64,000 nt of DNA from an uncultured Bacteroidales bacterium (GCA_905235445.1 CAJOLJ010000001.1:51551-115550), one strand, 5' to 3'; counted from the stretch's first letter, positions 9,565 to 18,601 are shown. Notes: generated from the sequence alone by a model not told the origin. Translations and numbers: made by a program.

Positions 9565-12201
9565 ATGTCAACCCTTTACGAGCCGACCCTTTTTTCGTCC
9601 CTCCAGTCACTTGGTATTGAAGGGGGACGGAGCCTTCAGTATTGGCTGGGGGTGTATCTGCGTAAAACCGATCCCCCGATAAGCCCATCCCTGCGCTATG
9701 TCCTGGAGACCCTGCGCTCTTCGGTGGACCGGGAGGACTTCCCGGGAATGTTTTTCCTCTGTTCCGAAAAAGATCTCGGTGACCTTCTGCAATTGAAGCC
9801 CTCCTCAATCAGGGAGTTCATAAAGTTCAGGAACGATCTGCTTCCCCTCTGCCAGGAGGGAATTCCCCTGGAGGGCAGCGCCTCTTCCCCTTTCCCTTCC
9901 AATATCCAGGAAATCATCCCCCTTGTCGAGGACAGGATTTCCGACATGCCGGGAAGGATGAGCGAGATTGCCGGGGAACTTTTCGAGGCTACGGGAAAGG
10001 ACATCAGGGAGTTCTATGCCAAGATCCTTATGCCCAGGGAGTGCCTGGGGGTGGTCAAGTACATAAGAAGTTCTCTTGTACGGGAGATGGTGCCCCGTCT
10101 GGAGGAGTTGAGGGATTTCATTGCGACGGTCCTCTCCGAGCAGGAGGTGAGAAGGCTTCTTTCCGAGCGCCTTTCCCTCAAGAAGTCCGAGGGTGACCTG
10201 GACTCCCTGACCGGCAAGACTTTCCCTTCCAACATACAGGACGTGCTCCCCATTCTGAAGGAGCGCATTTCATCTCTTCCCTCAAGGGCGGCGAACTGCC
10301 TGCATTCCATCCTCTCCGACTGCGGAGGCTCCGTGAAGGTATTCTACCTTTTCCTGCTGGACCCGGAGGACAAGTATTCCACCCTTAGCGGCATCGGGGA
10401 AAAGACCAAGGCAGAGATGACCCCCGCAGTCACCTCCATGAAGGATTTCCTGTCCGCCATCAGTACCGAGCAGGACGTGAAAAGGGAAGTGGAAAAGTTC
10501 TCTTTCATCTCACAGGACGGACTGGGACTTGGAGAGAGGGCCTGGGACGAAGTGTCATCCCTAAGGAAAAAGCTTGGACATGCGCCCCTTTTCCTTGTGG
10601 TGAGGGAGTTCATATCCACCCGAAGTGCCAAGGAACTCCCCGTCTTGGACAAGGGCCTTGCCATATACTCTTCCCGAAGCCCTCTCTCCGTCAAGGAACT
10701 CAGCGCCCATCTGTGTATTTCCAGGGAGAGGACTCGCCAGCTGAGGGCCTCCGCCCTGGATTCCATCCGGGAGTTCGTCCTCTCCCTGAAGGGCCAGTAC
10801 AGGGAAGGGGACTATCCCTTTCTTCTATCGGGCGGGGAACTGGAGGAGGCAGTGAACTCTTCCGAGGGGACGGATTTCAACGGGAACTTCATACTGTGGG
10901 TGCTGTCGCTTCTCTCCGAGGGAAAGATAGCCATCCTCGGTGACCCCGTCCACACCCTTCTTGGCTCCCCCCGTGGGGGAGGGCATATCATTGCGGTGGA
11001 TGGAGAAGTAGGCAGGTACTTTTCCTTCAAGGGGTTCCTGTCCAAGGTCGGGACCCTCTCCGAGGTGGAGAGGCTGCAGGACGAGGTCGTGCCGCTTGGG
11101 GAACTCATGGCTCCCTTCATCAGGGAAGGGGCCCCGGAGGGTACCGCCGAGGCGGCCAGGAAGAATCTTGATAGAATCCTCCCTGGGTTGTATCCGTCCA
11201 TTTACCGAAATGACGGGACGCTTCTTTTCCCCTCGAACAAGTTCATAAGCAAAAGTGAGATACTGGAGGAAATCCTCCTTTCCAGCGGAGTGCCAATGAC
11301 CCTGGGCGAGGTGGAGAAGGCTTTCAGGGAGAGATGCCCGGGGAGCGACTTCAACGGTTCATCCACCAAGGCCATCCTTACCAAGAGCGAAAACATAGTC
11401 CCCATCGGGGTTTCCGGCAGGTATGTCCATGTCAGTTTCCGTTCCAAGGTCGCTTCCACCGAGACGGAGAGGGCCTTTGTCAGGCAGCTTCTAAAGTCCT
11501 CCCCCTCCCACATCCTTCCCGTGGAGGAAGTCATCACGGAAGTGCAGGCCGTGAACTCTTCCCGGTCAAGAAGGAACATATCCGCCAATATCAAGAACAA
11601 GACCGGGAACGGGGATTTCCAGGTGTATTACCTGGGCGGAGTGGTGTACCTGGGCCTTCCCGGGGAACAATACCCCCGGGAGTATTTCCCCAGCTACATT
11701 ACCGCCAAGAGGGATAGCGTCTACTATCCAAGGCTCCGTGATTACATCCGCACCGAAGGGCATTTCCCCTTCGATGATGTCCCCGACCTCCAGGATTTCT
11801 ACCTCAAGCAGAAGTCTTCCTATGAAGGCGGCACCATCCCGGCTTTTGCAAAGAAGTGGTACGAGTCCATAATGGGGGAGTTCGGAGGCTATGCACCCAC
11901 CGAGGTGGACTTCGTATGGCTCATCCATTACATGCTGATAGCGAATGAGACAGGAATGGACCTGGGGGAGGACACCTACCTCGCCGAGCTGGGAAGCAAC
12001 CTAGGCCTTATGGGAAACAGGGGATGGCTCCAGGAGAATATCGACCTGTACCTGGATTCCCCCGAGAACATGGCCGTGCCCCTTAGGGAGAGATTCGTCA
12101 GACTCGTGTCCCACCTCTGCTCCGTGCAGAGTAGATACAAGACGATGGCCTCCCTCTCAGGCATTCCAGAGATTATTGACAAACAGACACTTAAAGCATA
12201 A
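9565..12201 (+). CDS. Large putative DNA-binding protein with duplicated repeats and a sigma-70 region 4-like HTH
   Basis: An 878-residue protein with no signal peptide or membrane segment. Two copies of a ~110-residue unit begin FPSNIQ at F110 and F220; each ends in a helical motif (SSLVREMVPRLEELRDFI and EKTKAEMTPAVTSMKDFL) that also resembles PSSIREFIKFRNDLL near residue 83. Around residues 380-405 sits KELSAHLCISRERTRQLR, close to the recognition helix of sigma-70 region 4.2. Winged-helix-like segments follow (MTLGEVEKAF near 575). No enzyme motif is visible. A role in DNA binding or transcription control is inferred from the HTH only. The next gene starts 5 bases after its stop. Confidence 0.6.
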   Translation: MSTLYEPTLFSSLQSLGIEGGRSLQYWLGVYLRKTDPPISPSLRYVLETLRSSVDREDFPGMFFLCSEKDLGDLLQLKPSSIREFIKFRNDLLPLCQEGIPLEGSASSPFPSNIQEIIPLVEDRISDMPGRMSEIAGELFEATGKDIREFYAKILMPRECLGVVKYIRSSLVREMVPRLEELRDFIATVLSEQEVRRLLSERLSLKKSEGDLDSLTGKTFPSNIQDVLPILKERISSLPSRAANCLHSILSDCGGSVKVFYLFLLDPEDKYSTLSGIGEKTKAEMTPAVTSMKDFLSAISTEQDVKREVEKFSFISQDGLGLGERAWDEVSSLRKKLGHAPLFLVVREFISTRSAKELPVLDKGLAIYSSRSPLSVKELSAHLCISRERTRQLRASALDSIREFVLSLKGQYREGDYPFLLSGGELEEAVNSSEGTDFNGNFILWVLSLLSEGKIAILGDPVHTLLGSPRGGGHIIAVDGEVGRYFSFKGFLSKVGTLSEVERLQDEVVPLGELMAPFIREGAPEGTAEAARKNLDRILPGLYPSIYRNDGTLLFPSNKFISKSEILEEILLSSGVPMTLGEVEKAFRERCPGSDFNGSSTKAILTKSENIVPIGVSGRYVHVSFRSKVASTETERAFVRQLLKSSPSHILPVEEVITEVQAVNSSRSRRNISANIKNKTGNGDFQVYYLGGVVYLGLPGEQYPREYFPSYITAKRDSVYYPRLRDYIRTEGHFPFDDVPDLQDFYLKQKSSYEGGTIPAFAKKWYESIMGEFGGYAPTEVDFVWLIHYMLIANETGMDLGEDTYLAELGSNLGLMGNRGWLQENIDLYLDSPENMAVPLRERFVRLVSHLCSVQSRYKTMASLSGIPEIIDKQTLKA

Positions 12202-12206
12202 ACTAG

Positions 12207-13247
12207 ATGATTTCTTTTACCTGTGACTACTCAGAGGGTGCGCACCCCGGGATCCTTGAGAGGCTCCTCCAGACAAACTTCGTCCAGGTTCCCGGTTACG
12301 GGAACGACCCTTTCTGTGCTTCAGCAAAGGAGAAGATACGCCACTGCATAGGGCGTCCCGAGGCTGACGTGTTCTTCCTTGTCGGGGGGACACAGACAAA
12401 TTCCACGGTAATAGACGCCATGCTGCGTGGCTACGAGGGAGTGATAGCGGCACACAGCGGCCACATCGCAGTGCACGAGGCCGGGGCGGTGGAGTTCTCC
12501 GGGCACAAGGTCCTGTGCATACCCTCTTCGGACGGAACCCTTGACCCCTCCGCCGTCAGGGACTTCCTGGAAGCGTTCCACTCCGATCCCAGCGCTGACC
12601 ACATGGTCCAGCCTGGGATGGTGTACATTTCCTTCCCGACGGAGTGGGGGACACTGTACACGAAGGCTGCTCTGATGGAGCTTCACGACATCTGCCAGAA
12701 GTGGTCCATCCCCCTTTTCGTTGACGGGGCCAGGCTCGGCTACGGCCTTTGCAGCAAGCACTCCGACATAACCATTGACGAACTTGCATCCTTCTGCGAT
12801 GTGTTTTACATAGGAGGGACCAAGTGCGGCGCCCTTTGCGGTGAGGCTGTCGTGTTCCCCAGGGGGAATGCCCCCTCCCATTTCTTCACCACCGTAAAGC
12901 AGCATGGGGCCCTTCTTGCCAAGGGACGCCTCCTCGGGCTCCAGTTCGATACCCTTTTCACGGACAACCTGTATTTCGAGATATGCTCCTCCGCCATGGA
13001 CATGGCAGAAAGGCTAGGGGAACTCTTCGCCGCGAACGGGATTCCCATGTATATCCCCTCCCCGACGAACCAGTTGTTCCCGGTCCTGACCCCGGGGCAG
13101 TATTCCTTCCTCAAGAGCCAGGTGATTTTCGAGGACTGGATGTCGCTTCCAGATGGGAATAAGGTCGTTCGCTTCGCCACATCCTGGGCTACCGACAAGT
13201 CCCAGATTGAGGAGCTTTCCGCCATACTGGAATCTATGCCCAAGTGA
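12207..13247 (+). CDS. Low-specificity L-threonine aldolase-like PLP enzyme
   Basis: A 346-residue fold-type I PLP enzyme of the beta-eliminating lyase/threonine aldolase family. N-terminal SFTCDYSEGAHPGIL is the family's opening motif; FVDGARLGYGL carries the PLP-ring aspartate, and the Schiff-base lysine is K206 in YIGGTKCGAL. It probably cleaves L-threonine or another beta-hydroxy amino acid to glycine and an aldehyde in the cytoplasm. It starts 5 bases after the 878-residue gene and 30 bases before a nitroreductase gene, so the three are likely one transcript, although no shared function is obvious. Confidence 0.85.
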   Translation: MISFTCDYSEGAHPGILERLLQTNFVQVPGYGNDPFCASAKEKIRHCIGRPEADVFFLVGGTQTNSTVIDAMLRGYEGVIAAHSGHIAVHEAGAVEFSGHKVLCIPSSDGTLDPSAVRDFLEAFHSDPSADHMVQPGMVYISFPTEWGTLYTKAALMELHDICQKWSIPLFVDGARLGYGLCSKHSDITIDELASFCDVFYIGGTKCGALCGEAVVFPRGNAPSHFFTTVKQHGALLAKGRLLGLQFDTLFTDNLYFEICSSAMDMAERLGELFAANGIPMYIPSPTNQLFPVLTPGQYSFLKSQVIFEDWMSLPDGNKVVRFATSWATDKSQIEELSAILESMPK

Positions 13248-13277
13248 ACATAAATACCAATCAAATAGACTCTTATA

Positions 13278-13916
13278 ATGAAAAAGACTTTCATTTTCGT
13301 GGCTTCGGCCCTTCTTGTCCTTTCTTCCTGCACCTCCCAGAATGCACCAAAGGAATCCTCTTCCTCTGTGAGGAGTGCCATCGAGGTCATCCAGAGCCGC
13401 AAGAGCGTGCGCTCCTTCACTTCCGAACCGGTCAGTGATGCGGATATCGAGACCATCCTTCGCTGCGCCATGTCAGCCCCCTCGGGAATGGATGTGCGTC
13501 CGTGGAGGTTCGTCGTTGTCAAGGACCCGGATGCCATCAAGGCCGTGGCCGGCCCCAGGGGAGGTTTCATAGCTACCGCCCCCGTTGTCATCGTCGTTTG
13601 CGGGGAGACCACTTTCACGCAGCGTCCCAGGCCAGGTGAAGAGGACAGTGCACCCAGGGTGGTTCCCAACGGAAACTGGACGGCGGACTGTGCCGCAGCT
13701 GCCGAGAACCTTCTCCTCGCGGTTGAGGCCCTCGGTCTTGGCGCCACATGGACCGCATGCTATCCTTACGAGGAAAGGATGTCCACGGTGAGGGAGGCTC
13801 TCGGGCTTCCCGACAACGTCTCTCCCTATAACGTAATCCCCATCGGCCATCCTGACGGGAACTTCACCCCGAAGGATAAGTGGAACCCTGAGAACATACA
13901 CATCAATAAATGGTAA
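13278..13916 (+). CDS. Nitroreductase-family lipoprotein
   Basis: A 212-residue FMN-dependent nitroreductase-fold protein. The core IQSRKSVRSFTSEPVSD is the classic start of the family (Arg residues for FMN phosphate), followed by CAMSAPSGMDVRPWRFVVV and a C-terminal LGLGATWTACYP segment. Unusually it begins with a signal peptide and lipobox (LSSC, Cys18), so it should be exported and lipid-anchored; such nitroreductase lipoproteins occur in Bacteroidota. It probably reduces quinones or nitro compounds or acts on flavin, but the substrate is unknown. It is the last gene of the likely three-gene unit from 9565. Confidence 0.85.
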   Translation: MKKTFIFVASALLVLSSCTSQNAPKESSSSVRSAIEVIQSRKSVRSFTSEPVSDADIETILRCAMSAPSGMDVRPWRFVVVKDPDAIKAVAGPRGGFIATAPVVIVVCGETTFTQRPRPGEEDSAPRVVPNGNWTADCAAAAENLLLAVEALGLGATWTACYPYEERMSTVREALGLPDNVSPYNVIPIGHPDGNFTPKDKWNPENIHINKW

Positions 13917-14029
13917 TCGGGAAAATTTCATAATGATAGGCCCAAAAAGTGGTTTTCCATGCAACGTTTTACCTTTCGGGTGCATCTATCATATAGGAAG
14001 TCTGTTTCCAAGGAAGACTACTATATATT

Positions 14030-14197
14030 ATGAATAACATTTTCCAGAGAATCTACATTGCACTGCTTGTCCTCAGGTGCAAGACTGAGGACACCAGGTT
14101 CTACGTGTTCAAGGGTGCCCGCTGGCGCAAACTGGGAGGCTTTCTCCTGTCCCTGGACACAAGAAGGAAGGATAAGCCTCAGCCAGCTTCCATCTAG
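14030..14197 (+). CDS. Small ORF of 55 codons, possible small protein
   Basis: An ATG-started frame of 55 codons ending in TAG, in an otherwise empty 676-base gap. It encodes a basic peptide beginning MNNIFQRIYIALLVLRC and containing RFYVFKGARWRKLGGF. Codon choice (AAG, CTG, GGC, GCC) resembles neighbouring genes, which makes it more likely to be real. I do not recognise a family. A weak -7-like TACCTTTC lies at 13970. A structured region and a terminator follow, so it may be a short monocistronic gene, or a leader peptide for the acyl-CoA ligase gene ~400 bases downstream. Confidence 0.45.
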   Translation: MNNIFQRIYIALLVLRCKTEDTRFYVFKGARWRKLGGFLLSLDTRRKDKPQPASI

Positions 14198-14217
14198 AAT
14201 CTGTATTTTTCAGTCCC

Positions 14218-14297
14218 GGATGACCTCTCCGCTAACTAGGGAGACATCCCCGAGAGTTTCCCCCGCCGAAGCCTCGCCGGGAAAGGATGTCCTCCCC
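14218..14297 (+). other. Structured stretch with mutually exclusive hairpin arms
   Basis: Arm 1 (14218-14230, GGATGACCTCTCC) and arm 3 (14285-14297, GGATGTCCTCCCC) are near-copies; arm 2 (14238-14249, AGGGAGACATCC) can pair with either. Between arms 2 and 3, TTTCCC and GGGAAA can form another stem. Such switching arms are seen in attenuators, but no ligand or function is known here. Confidence 0.4.
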
Positions 14298-14338
14298 TTG
14301 TAAGAAAGGTCAAATCAAGGGATTACCTATATAAATAA

Positions 14339-14370
14339 CTCCCTGTCTACCCCTTAGGTAAGGCAGGGAG
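14339..14370 (+). terminator. Hairpin terminator after the small ORF
   Basis: CTCCCTG (14339-14345) pairs with CAGGGAG (14364-14370), with an inner TACC/GGTA stem, followed by AACTCTTTTTA. This is a good intrinsic terminator ~220 bases before the acyl-CoA ligase gene. Confidence 0.75.
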
Positions 14371-14592
14371 AACTCTTTTTACCCCCACCTTTCCCCGGGG
14401 GATGGAATAATGGAGAGCAGGGGGGAATAGTGATGGAATCATCGCCCGCTTGTGAAAGGAAAAGTAGCAGCCTGGTTCCCGAGGATTTTGCAGAAAGTGA
14501 AAAGATTAGTAGATTTACAAATCCCCGCTGCCTGGGGGAGAGGGTAAATGACCCTCATACACACTTTCAACACACACTTTTTACAACAGATT

Positions 14593-16494
14593 ATGGCAGA
14601 CAGAATCACTATCATCGATTTCGTGGAGAAATACACCCGCGAATTCTCCTCCCATGTCTTTTTGAGGGAGAAGCCCGCTGACAAGTGGGAGGAGACCACT
14701 TTCGAGCAGACCCGCGAGGAAGCCCATCTCCTGGGTGCCGGTCTCATGGCCCTGGGGATCGAGAAGGGGGACAAGGTGGCCCTCCTCTCGGAGGGACGCA
14801 ACCTCTGGGTCCTCGGCGAACTTGGCATCCTGTATGCGGGAGCGGTAAACGTGCCCCTCTCGATAAAGCTGGAGGAAAGCAATGACCTCCTTTTCAGGAT
14901 CCGCCATTCGGATTCCAAGTACGTAATGACAAGCGGCCAGCAGCTCGGGAAGATCCGTGCGGTCCTTCCGGACTGCCCCGACGTAAAGAAGGTAATAGTC
15001 TTCGACAATGTCCCCGACATGAAGGAGAACGAGATTTACATCGGCGATGTCCGCGGGATGGGCCGGCAGGTCCTTGCGAAGGATCCCGAGTCCTTCGAGA
15101 AGCGCTACAAGAGCGTGGGGCCCGATGATTTTGCCAACATCAGCTACACTTCCGGTACCACTGCAGACCCGAAGGGCATCCTCCTCACCCACCGCAACTA
15201 TACCGCCAACGTCGAGCAGGCCCATTCCGTCATAGGCGTGGATGTCGATGACGTTATGCTCATCATACTTCCCCTGGACCACTGCTTCGCCCATGTGGCC
15301 GGGTTCTACACCATGATGAGCTACGGCGGAAGCATAGCTACCGTCCCGACGGGCAAGAATGCCATAGCCACCCTTCGCAATATCCCCATTGCCATCAGGG
15401 AAGTCCGTCCCATGGTGATGCTCTCCGTCCCGGCCCTCGCCAGGAATTTCCGCAAGACAATCGAGACCGCCATCAAGGCCAAGGGCCCCAAGGTCCAGAA
15501 GCTGTACGACTTCGCCCTCAACAATGCCATCAAGTACAATAAGGAGTACTACAATGCGGGAGGTTTCAAGGACTGCTGGAGAAAGCCCCTGATGTGGATT
15601 TTCGACAAGCTCATCTTCAAGGCTGTCAGGGAGAATTTCGGAGGCAGGATGAAGTTCTTCGTCGGCGGGGGCGCCCTGCTGGACATAGAACTCCAGAGGT
15701 ACTTCAATGCTGTCGGCATGCCCATGTTCCAGGGCTATGGACTCAGTGAGGCCACCCCGATCATCTGCGCCAACTCTCCGGGACATGCCGTGTTCGGTTC
15801 CTCCGGAAGGGTCGTGAAGCCCATGGACATCAAGATTTGCGATTCCGAGGGCAACGAAGTTCCCGCCGGCGAGAGGGGAGAGATCGTCATCCGCGGAGAG
15901 AACGTCATGGCAGGATACTGGAAGAACCCCGTCTCCACGGCCGAGACCATCGTGGACGGCTGGCTGCATACCGGGGACATGGGTTACATGAAGGATCCCG
16001 AGTACCTCTGGGTCGTGGGAAGGTTCAAGTCACTGCTCATTTCCTCCGACGGTGAGAAATACTCCCCGGAAGGTTTCGAGGACAACCTCACTGACTCTTC
16101 CAAGTACATCGAGCAGGTGGTCCTCCACAATAACCAGGATCCGTACACCATCGTCCTTATCGTCCCCAACAAGGACGCCCTCAAGGAATGGGCCAAGTCC
16201 CAGGGCAAGGATCCCGCGACGGAGGAAGGAAAGAAGGTCATGCTGGACAAGATCCAGGCCGAGGTCGATGCCTACAAGAAGGGAGGCGAGAAGGGCGGAA
16301 TGTTCCCCGAGAGGTGGCTTCCCGCAGCAATCGCGGTGCTCCCCGAGCCGTTCACCGAGCAGAACCATCTGGTGAACTCCACCATGAAGATCGTCAGGGG
16401 GAAGGTCGAGAAGTTCTACGACGACCGTATCCGCTACGCCTATACCCCCGAGGGCAAGGCTCTTCACAATCCGAGGAACATGGAGTCCGTATAG
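14593..16494 (+). CDS. Long-chain fatty acid-CoA ligase (AMP-forming)
   Basis: A 633-residue adenylate-forming enzyme activating fatty acids to acyl-CoA. Motifs: the phosphate-binding loop YTSGTTADPKG at 185-195, GYGLSEATP at 381-389, then YWKNPVSTAETIVDGWLHTGD and a C-terminal lid with a lysine in the NSTMKIVRGKVEKFY stretch. Length and the YEYNAGG-like insert fit bacterial FadD15-type/long-chain ligases. An in-frame ATG exists at 14548, but MADRITIIDF at 14593 is the usual start of this family in Bacteroidota. It stands alone between a terminator upstream and a strong terminator downstream. Confidence 0.9.
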   Translation: MADRITIIDFVEKYTREFSSHVFLREKPADKWEETTFEQTREEAHLLGAGLMALGIEKGDKVALLSEGRNLWVLGELGILYAGAVNVPLSIKLEESNDLLFRIRHSDSKYVMTSGQQLGKIRAVLPDCPDVKKVIVFDNVPDMKENEIYIGDVRGMGRQVLAKDPESFEKRYKSVGPDDFANISYTSGTTADPKGILLTHRNYTANVEQAHSVIGVDVDDVMLIILPLDHCFAHVAGFYTMMSYGGSIATVPTGKNAIATLRNIPIAIREVRPMVMLSVPALARNFRKTIETAIKAKGPKVQKLYDFALNNAIKYNKEYYNAGGFKDCWRKPLMWIFDKLIFKAVRENFGGRMKFFVGGGALLDIELQRYFNAVGMPMFQGYGLSEATPIICANSPGHAVFGSSGRVVKPMDIKICDSEGNEVPAGERGEIVIRGENVMAGYWKNPVSTAETIVDGWLHTGDMGYMKDPEYLWVVGRFKSLLISSDGEKYSPEGFEDNLTDSSKYIEQVVLHNNQDPYTIVLIVPNKDALKEWAKSQGKDPATEEGKKVMLDKIQAEVDAYKKGGEKGGMFPERWLPAAIAVLPEPFTEQNHLVNSTMKIVRGKVEKFYDDRIRYAYTPEGKALHNPRNMESV

Positions 16495-16520
16495 GTCTTT
16501 GTCTTAACTTAATACTTAAT

Positions 16521-16554
16521 AAAGGTGGCCCTCTTCTTTCCCTGGGCCACCTTT
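16521..16554 (+). terminator. Strong hairpin terminator after the acyl-CoA ligase gene
   Basis: AAAGGTGGCCC (16521-16531) pairs perfectly with GGGCCACCTTT (16544-16554) over an 11-bp stem with a 12-base loop. Confidence 0.8.
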
Positions 16555-16577
16555 CACTTAAACTATCTTCACCAGCC

Positions 16578-17693
16578 ATGAAAAAAAAATCCACCTATCT
16601 CCTTTTTATTTCAATTCTTCTTGCATTCTCGCTGTGTTCCCTTCCTTCATTTTCACAGGACAGGGGGGATACCCCGCTTCGCCTGGCCGTTGCAGGAACC
16701 ACACATGGCCATCTCGGGGAGGTCGCAACCCGGATAGGCCGGGGGGACTTCGAGGTCGTGGGAGTGGCCGAGCCAAATGAAAAATACCTTCACGACAATG
16801 TCCTTGTGGGCAAGGTCCCCGCTGACAGGTTTTACACTGACCTCGGCAAGATGCTGGACGAGACAAAGCCCGAGGTCGTCGTCGCCTACGGTTCCATCCT
16901 CAGCCACATGGAGGTGGTCGAGGCATGCGCTCCCCGCCATATCCATGTCATGGTGGAAAAACCCCTTGCCACCACTTACAAGCAGGCCAGGAAGATGGAG
17001 GCCCTTGCCAGGAAGTACGGCATCATGGTCCTTACCAATTACGAGACGTCGTGGTACTCCACCAACCACGAGGTGAAAAGACTTGTCGAGGAGGGGAGTA
17101 TCGGAAGGATTGACAGGATAAACGTCTATGACGGGCACGAGGGGCCCAGGGAAATCGGCTGCGACGAAAAGTTCCTGGAGTGGCTCACGGACCCCATCCT
17201 CAACGGGGGCGGGGCGGTAATTGATTTCGGGTGCTACGGAGCGAATCTTGCCACGTGGCTTCTTGACGGGAAGGCCCCCCAGAGTGTGTATGCAGTACTG
17301 CAACGCAACAAGCCCCAGGTCTATCCCAAGGTCGATGACGATGCCACCATCGTGCTATCCTATCCCGGGACCACCGTCCAGATAATGGGTTCGTGGTGCT
17401 GGCCTACGGGAAGAAAGGATATGTACGTGTACGGGGAGAGGGGCTATTACTACCAGAGGACGGGGAACAGGATGTCCGGACTTGTCGCAGGCAAGCCGGT
17501 CCCTGAGTATACAGCCACTCCCTTGAAGGCACCGTACGACGACTCCTTCAGGTATCTGAAGGCCGTGGTGAGAGGGGAGATAACGCTTTCCCCGAAGGAT
17601 CTGGCCTCACTGGAAAACAATATTCTGGTAGTTAGAATCCTGGATAGTGCCATCAAGAGCGCCAAGACAGGAAAGGCCGTGAAACTGAAATAG
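16578..17693 (+). CDS. Gfo/Idh/MocA-family oxidoreductase, exported
   Basis: A 371-residue NAD(P)-dependent sugar or polyol oxidoreductase-type protein. The start at 16578 gives a signal peptide (KKKSTYLLFISILLAFSLC) ending near PSFSQ; the frame is open much further upstream only by chance, through the ligase gene and terminator. The Rossmann start is RLAVAGTTHGHLG, and the catalytic motif VEKPLA has K128. The second domain contains GGGAVIDFGCYGANL, typical of the family, with the catalytic His region altered to Cys-Tyr. Exported Gfo/Idh proteins are common in Bacteroidota glycan metabolism; the substrate is unknown. Confidence 0.85.
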   Translation: MKKKSTYLLFISILLAFSLCSLPSFSQDRGDTPLRLAVAGTTHGHLGEVATRIGRGDFEVVGVAEPNEKYLHDNVLVGKVPADRFYTDLGKMLDETKPEVVVAYGSILSHMEVVEACAPRHIHVMVEKPLATTYKQARKMEALARKYGIMVLTNYETSWYSTNHEVKRLVEEGSIGRIDRINVYDGHEGPREIGCDEKFLEWLTDPILNGGGAVIDFGCYGANLATWLLDGKAPQSVYAVLQRNKPQVYPKVDDDATIVLSYPGTTVQIMGSWCWPTGRKDMYVYGERGYYYQRTGNRMSGLVAGKPVPEYTATPLKAPYDDSFRYLKAVVRGEITLSPKDLASLENNILVVRILDSAIKSAKTGKAVKLK

Positions 17694-17720
17694 TCAATAT
17701 CCGTAGGACAAAAAGTGAAT

Positions 17721-17769
17721 CCACACCTCCGGGGCCTCTTCCTTCCTTCGGAAGGCCCCTGGGGTGTGG
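17721..17769. terminator. Long hairpin terminator between convergent genes
   Basis: CCACACC (17721-17727) pairs with GGTGTGG (17763-17769), with an inner GGGGCCT/AGGCCCC stem. ACTTTTTT follows on the plus strand. Confidence 0.85.
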
Positions 17770-17796
17770 ACTTTTTTCCCGGTGCAGCTATTAAGG

Positions 17797-18438
17797 TCAG
17801 AACGAGTGGAAATACACCGAGACCTCGTCCCAGTTCCTTACCTTTAGGTCCGTTCTCCTTATCATGAAATTTATCATGCCGCAGTCATAGAGGCGAAGCC
17901 CCCACTGCTCGCTTTCGTCTATCTGCAGCAGCGAGACCCAGTTGGGATAGAGTTCAGCGACTTCCTCGTAGAAGGGAGGGCAGAGCATGGCGAAGGAATC
18001 GTTGTCGCCTGTCCTCTTGAAGGAAATCTTCTCAGCTGGCTTGTTGTACGGGGTGTCGTCCTCGTAACGGATCTCGTATGGGTTGAGGTCCTCTGTCTGT
18101 TCAGTATAGAGGACCTTGTAGGCGTCGGTGTCCCATTCCCCGAGCCCGTTGTGGACCGAGCAGGGCTCCCCGTCGTCAATGTATTCCTCCAGTGCGGCGA
18201 AGAAATAAAGCATCCCCTTGTGGGGAAGTTTGCCCTCGGGATCCACCGCAGCGAGGTCTTCGCAGCGGATCTGACAGACGAAGGTCAGGGGTTCATCCCA
18301 GTCCTCTTCCCCCTCGTTCTCCGCCTTGAAGAAATTGATGGGGTAGTCCAGGTCGTCGGGAAGGTCAGGGGAGCCCCACCATTTGCTCTTGCCGGTGAGG
18401 TCCTCTTCGGTTTTGGTGAAAGACAGTTTGATAGCCAT
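17797..18438 (-). CDS. DUF1963 (YwqG-like) protein
   Basis: A 213-residue acidic cytoplasmic protein of the DUF1963/YwqG family: KSKWWGSPDLPDD near the start, LTFVCQIRCEDL, GMLYFFAAL and a late DSFAMLCPPF with LLQIDESEQWGLRLYDCG. Family members have no settled function. The frame extends to 18465, but a consensus -7 box (18463-18470) overlaps that codon, so the start at 18438 (MAIKLSFTK) is chosen. The gene stands alone, with a divergent gene upstream. Confidence 0.8.
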   Translation of the reverse strand: MAIKLSFTKTEEDLTGKSKWWGSPDLPDDLDYPINFFKAENEGEEDWDEPLTFVCQIRCEDLAAVDPEGKLPHKGMLYFFAALEEYIDDGEPCSVHNGLGEWDTDAYKVLYTEQTEDLNPYEIRYEDDTPYNKPAEKISFKRTGDNDSFAMLCPPFYEEVAELYPNWVSLLQIDESEQWGLRLYDCGMINFMIRRTDLKVRNWDEVSVYFHSF

Positions 18439-18462
18439 AAGTTCAAGTGTGAATATCGGGAG

Positions 18463-18470
18463 CAAATATA
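18463..18470 (-). promoter_or_regulatory. -7 promoter box for the DUF1963 gene
   Basis: The minus strand reads TATATTTG (exact TAnnTTTG), 25 bases before the chosen start, which excludes the longer start at 18465. Confidence 0.6.
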
Positions 18471-18601
18471 AATAGTTTATTTGCTTGTTGGTACAGGGGT
18501 GGCCTAAAAATGCATCACTTTTCTCTGCCCTCCCCCCGAAGGCGGAATTCTCTCTCTTTTCATACGGGGGAGGAAGAGTGGGAGGAGAAAGTCAAAATTC
18601 T

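Noticed and set aside
11976..12182. Antisense frames over the 878-residue gene
   Set aside because: They are shadows; the plus-strand frame has consistent codon use and a promoter.
14198..14330. tRNA-like fold
   Set aside because: The stems do not form acceptor, anticodon and T arms, and there is no TTCGA loop or CCA position.
14548..14592. Longer start of the acyl-CoA ligase
   Set aside because: The extra 15 residues are not like the family N-terminus; MADRITIIDF is.
16188..16577. Long N-terminal extension of the Gfo/Idh protein
   Set aside because: It runs through the ligase coding sequence and a strong terminator in another frame; the signal peptide at 16578 marks the true start.
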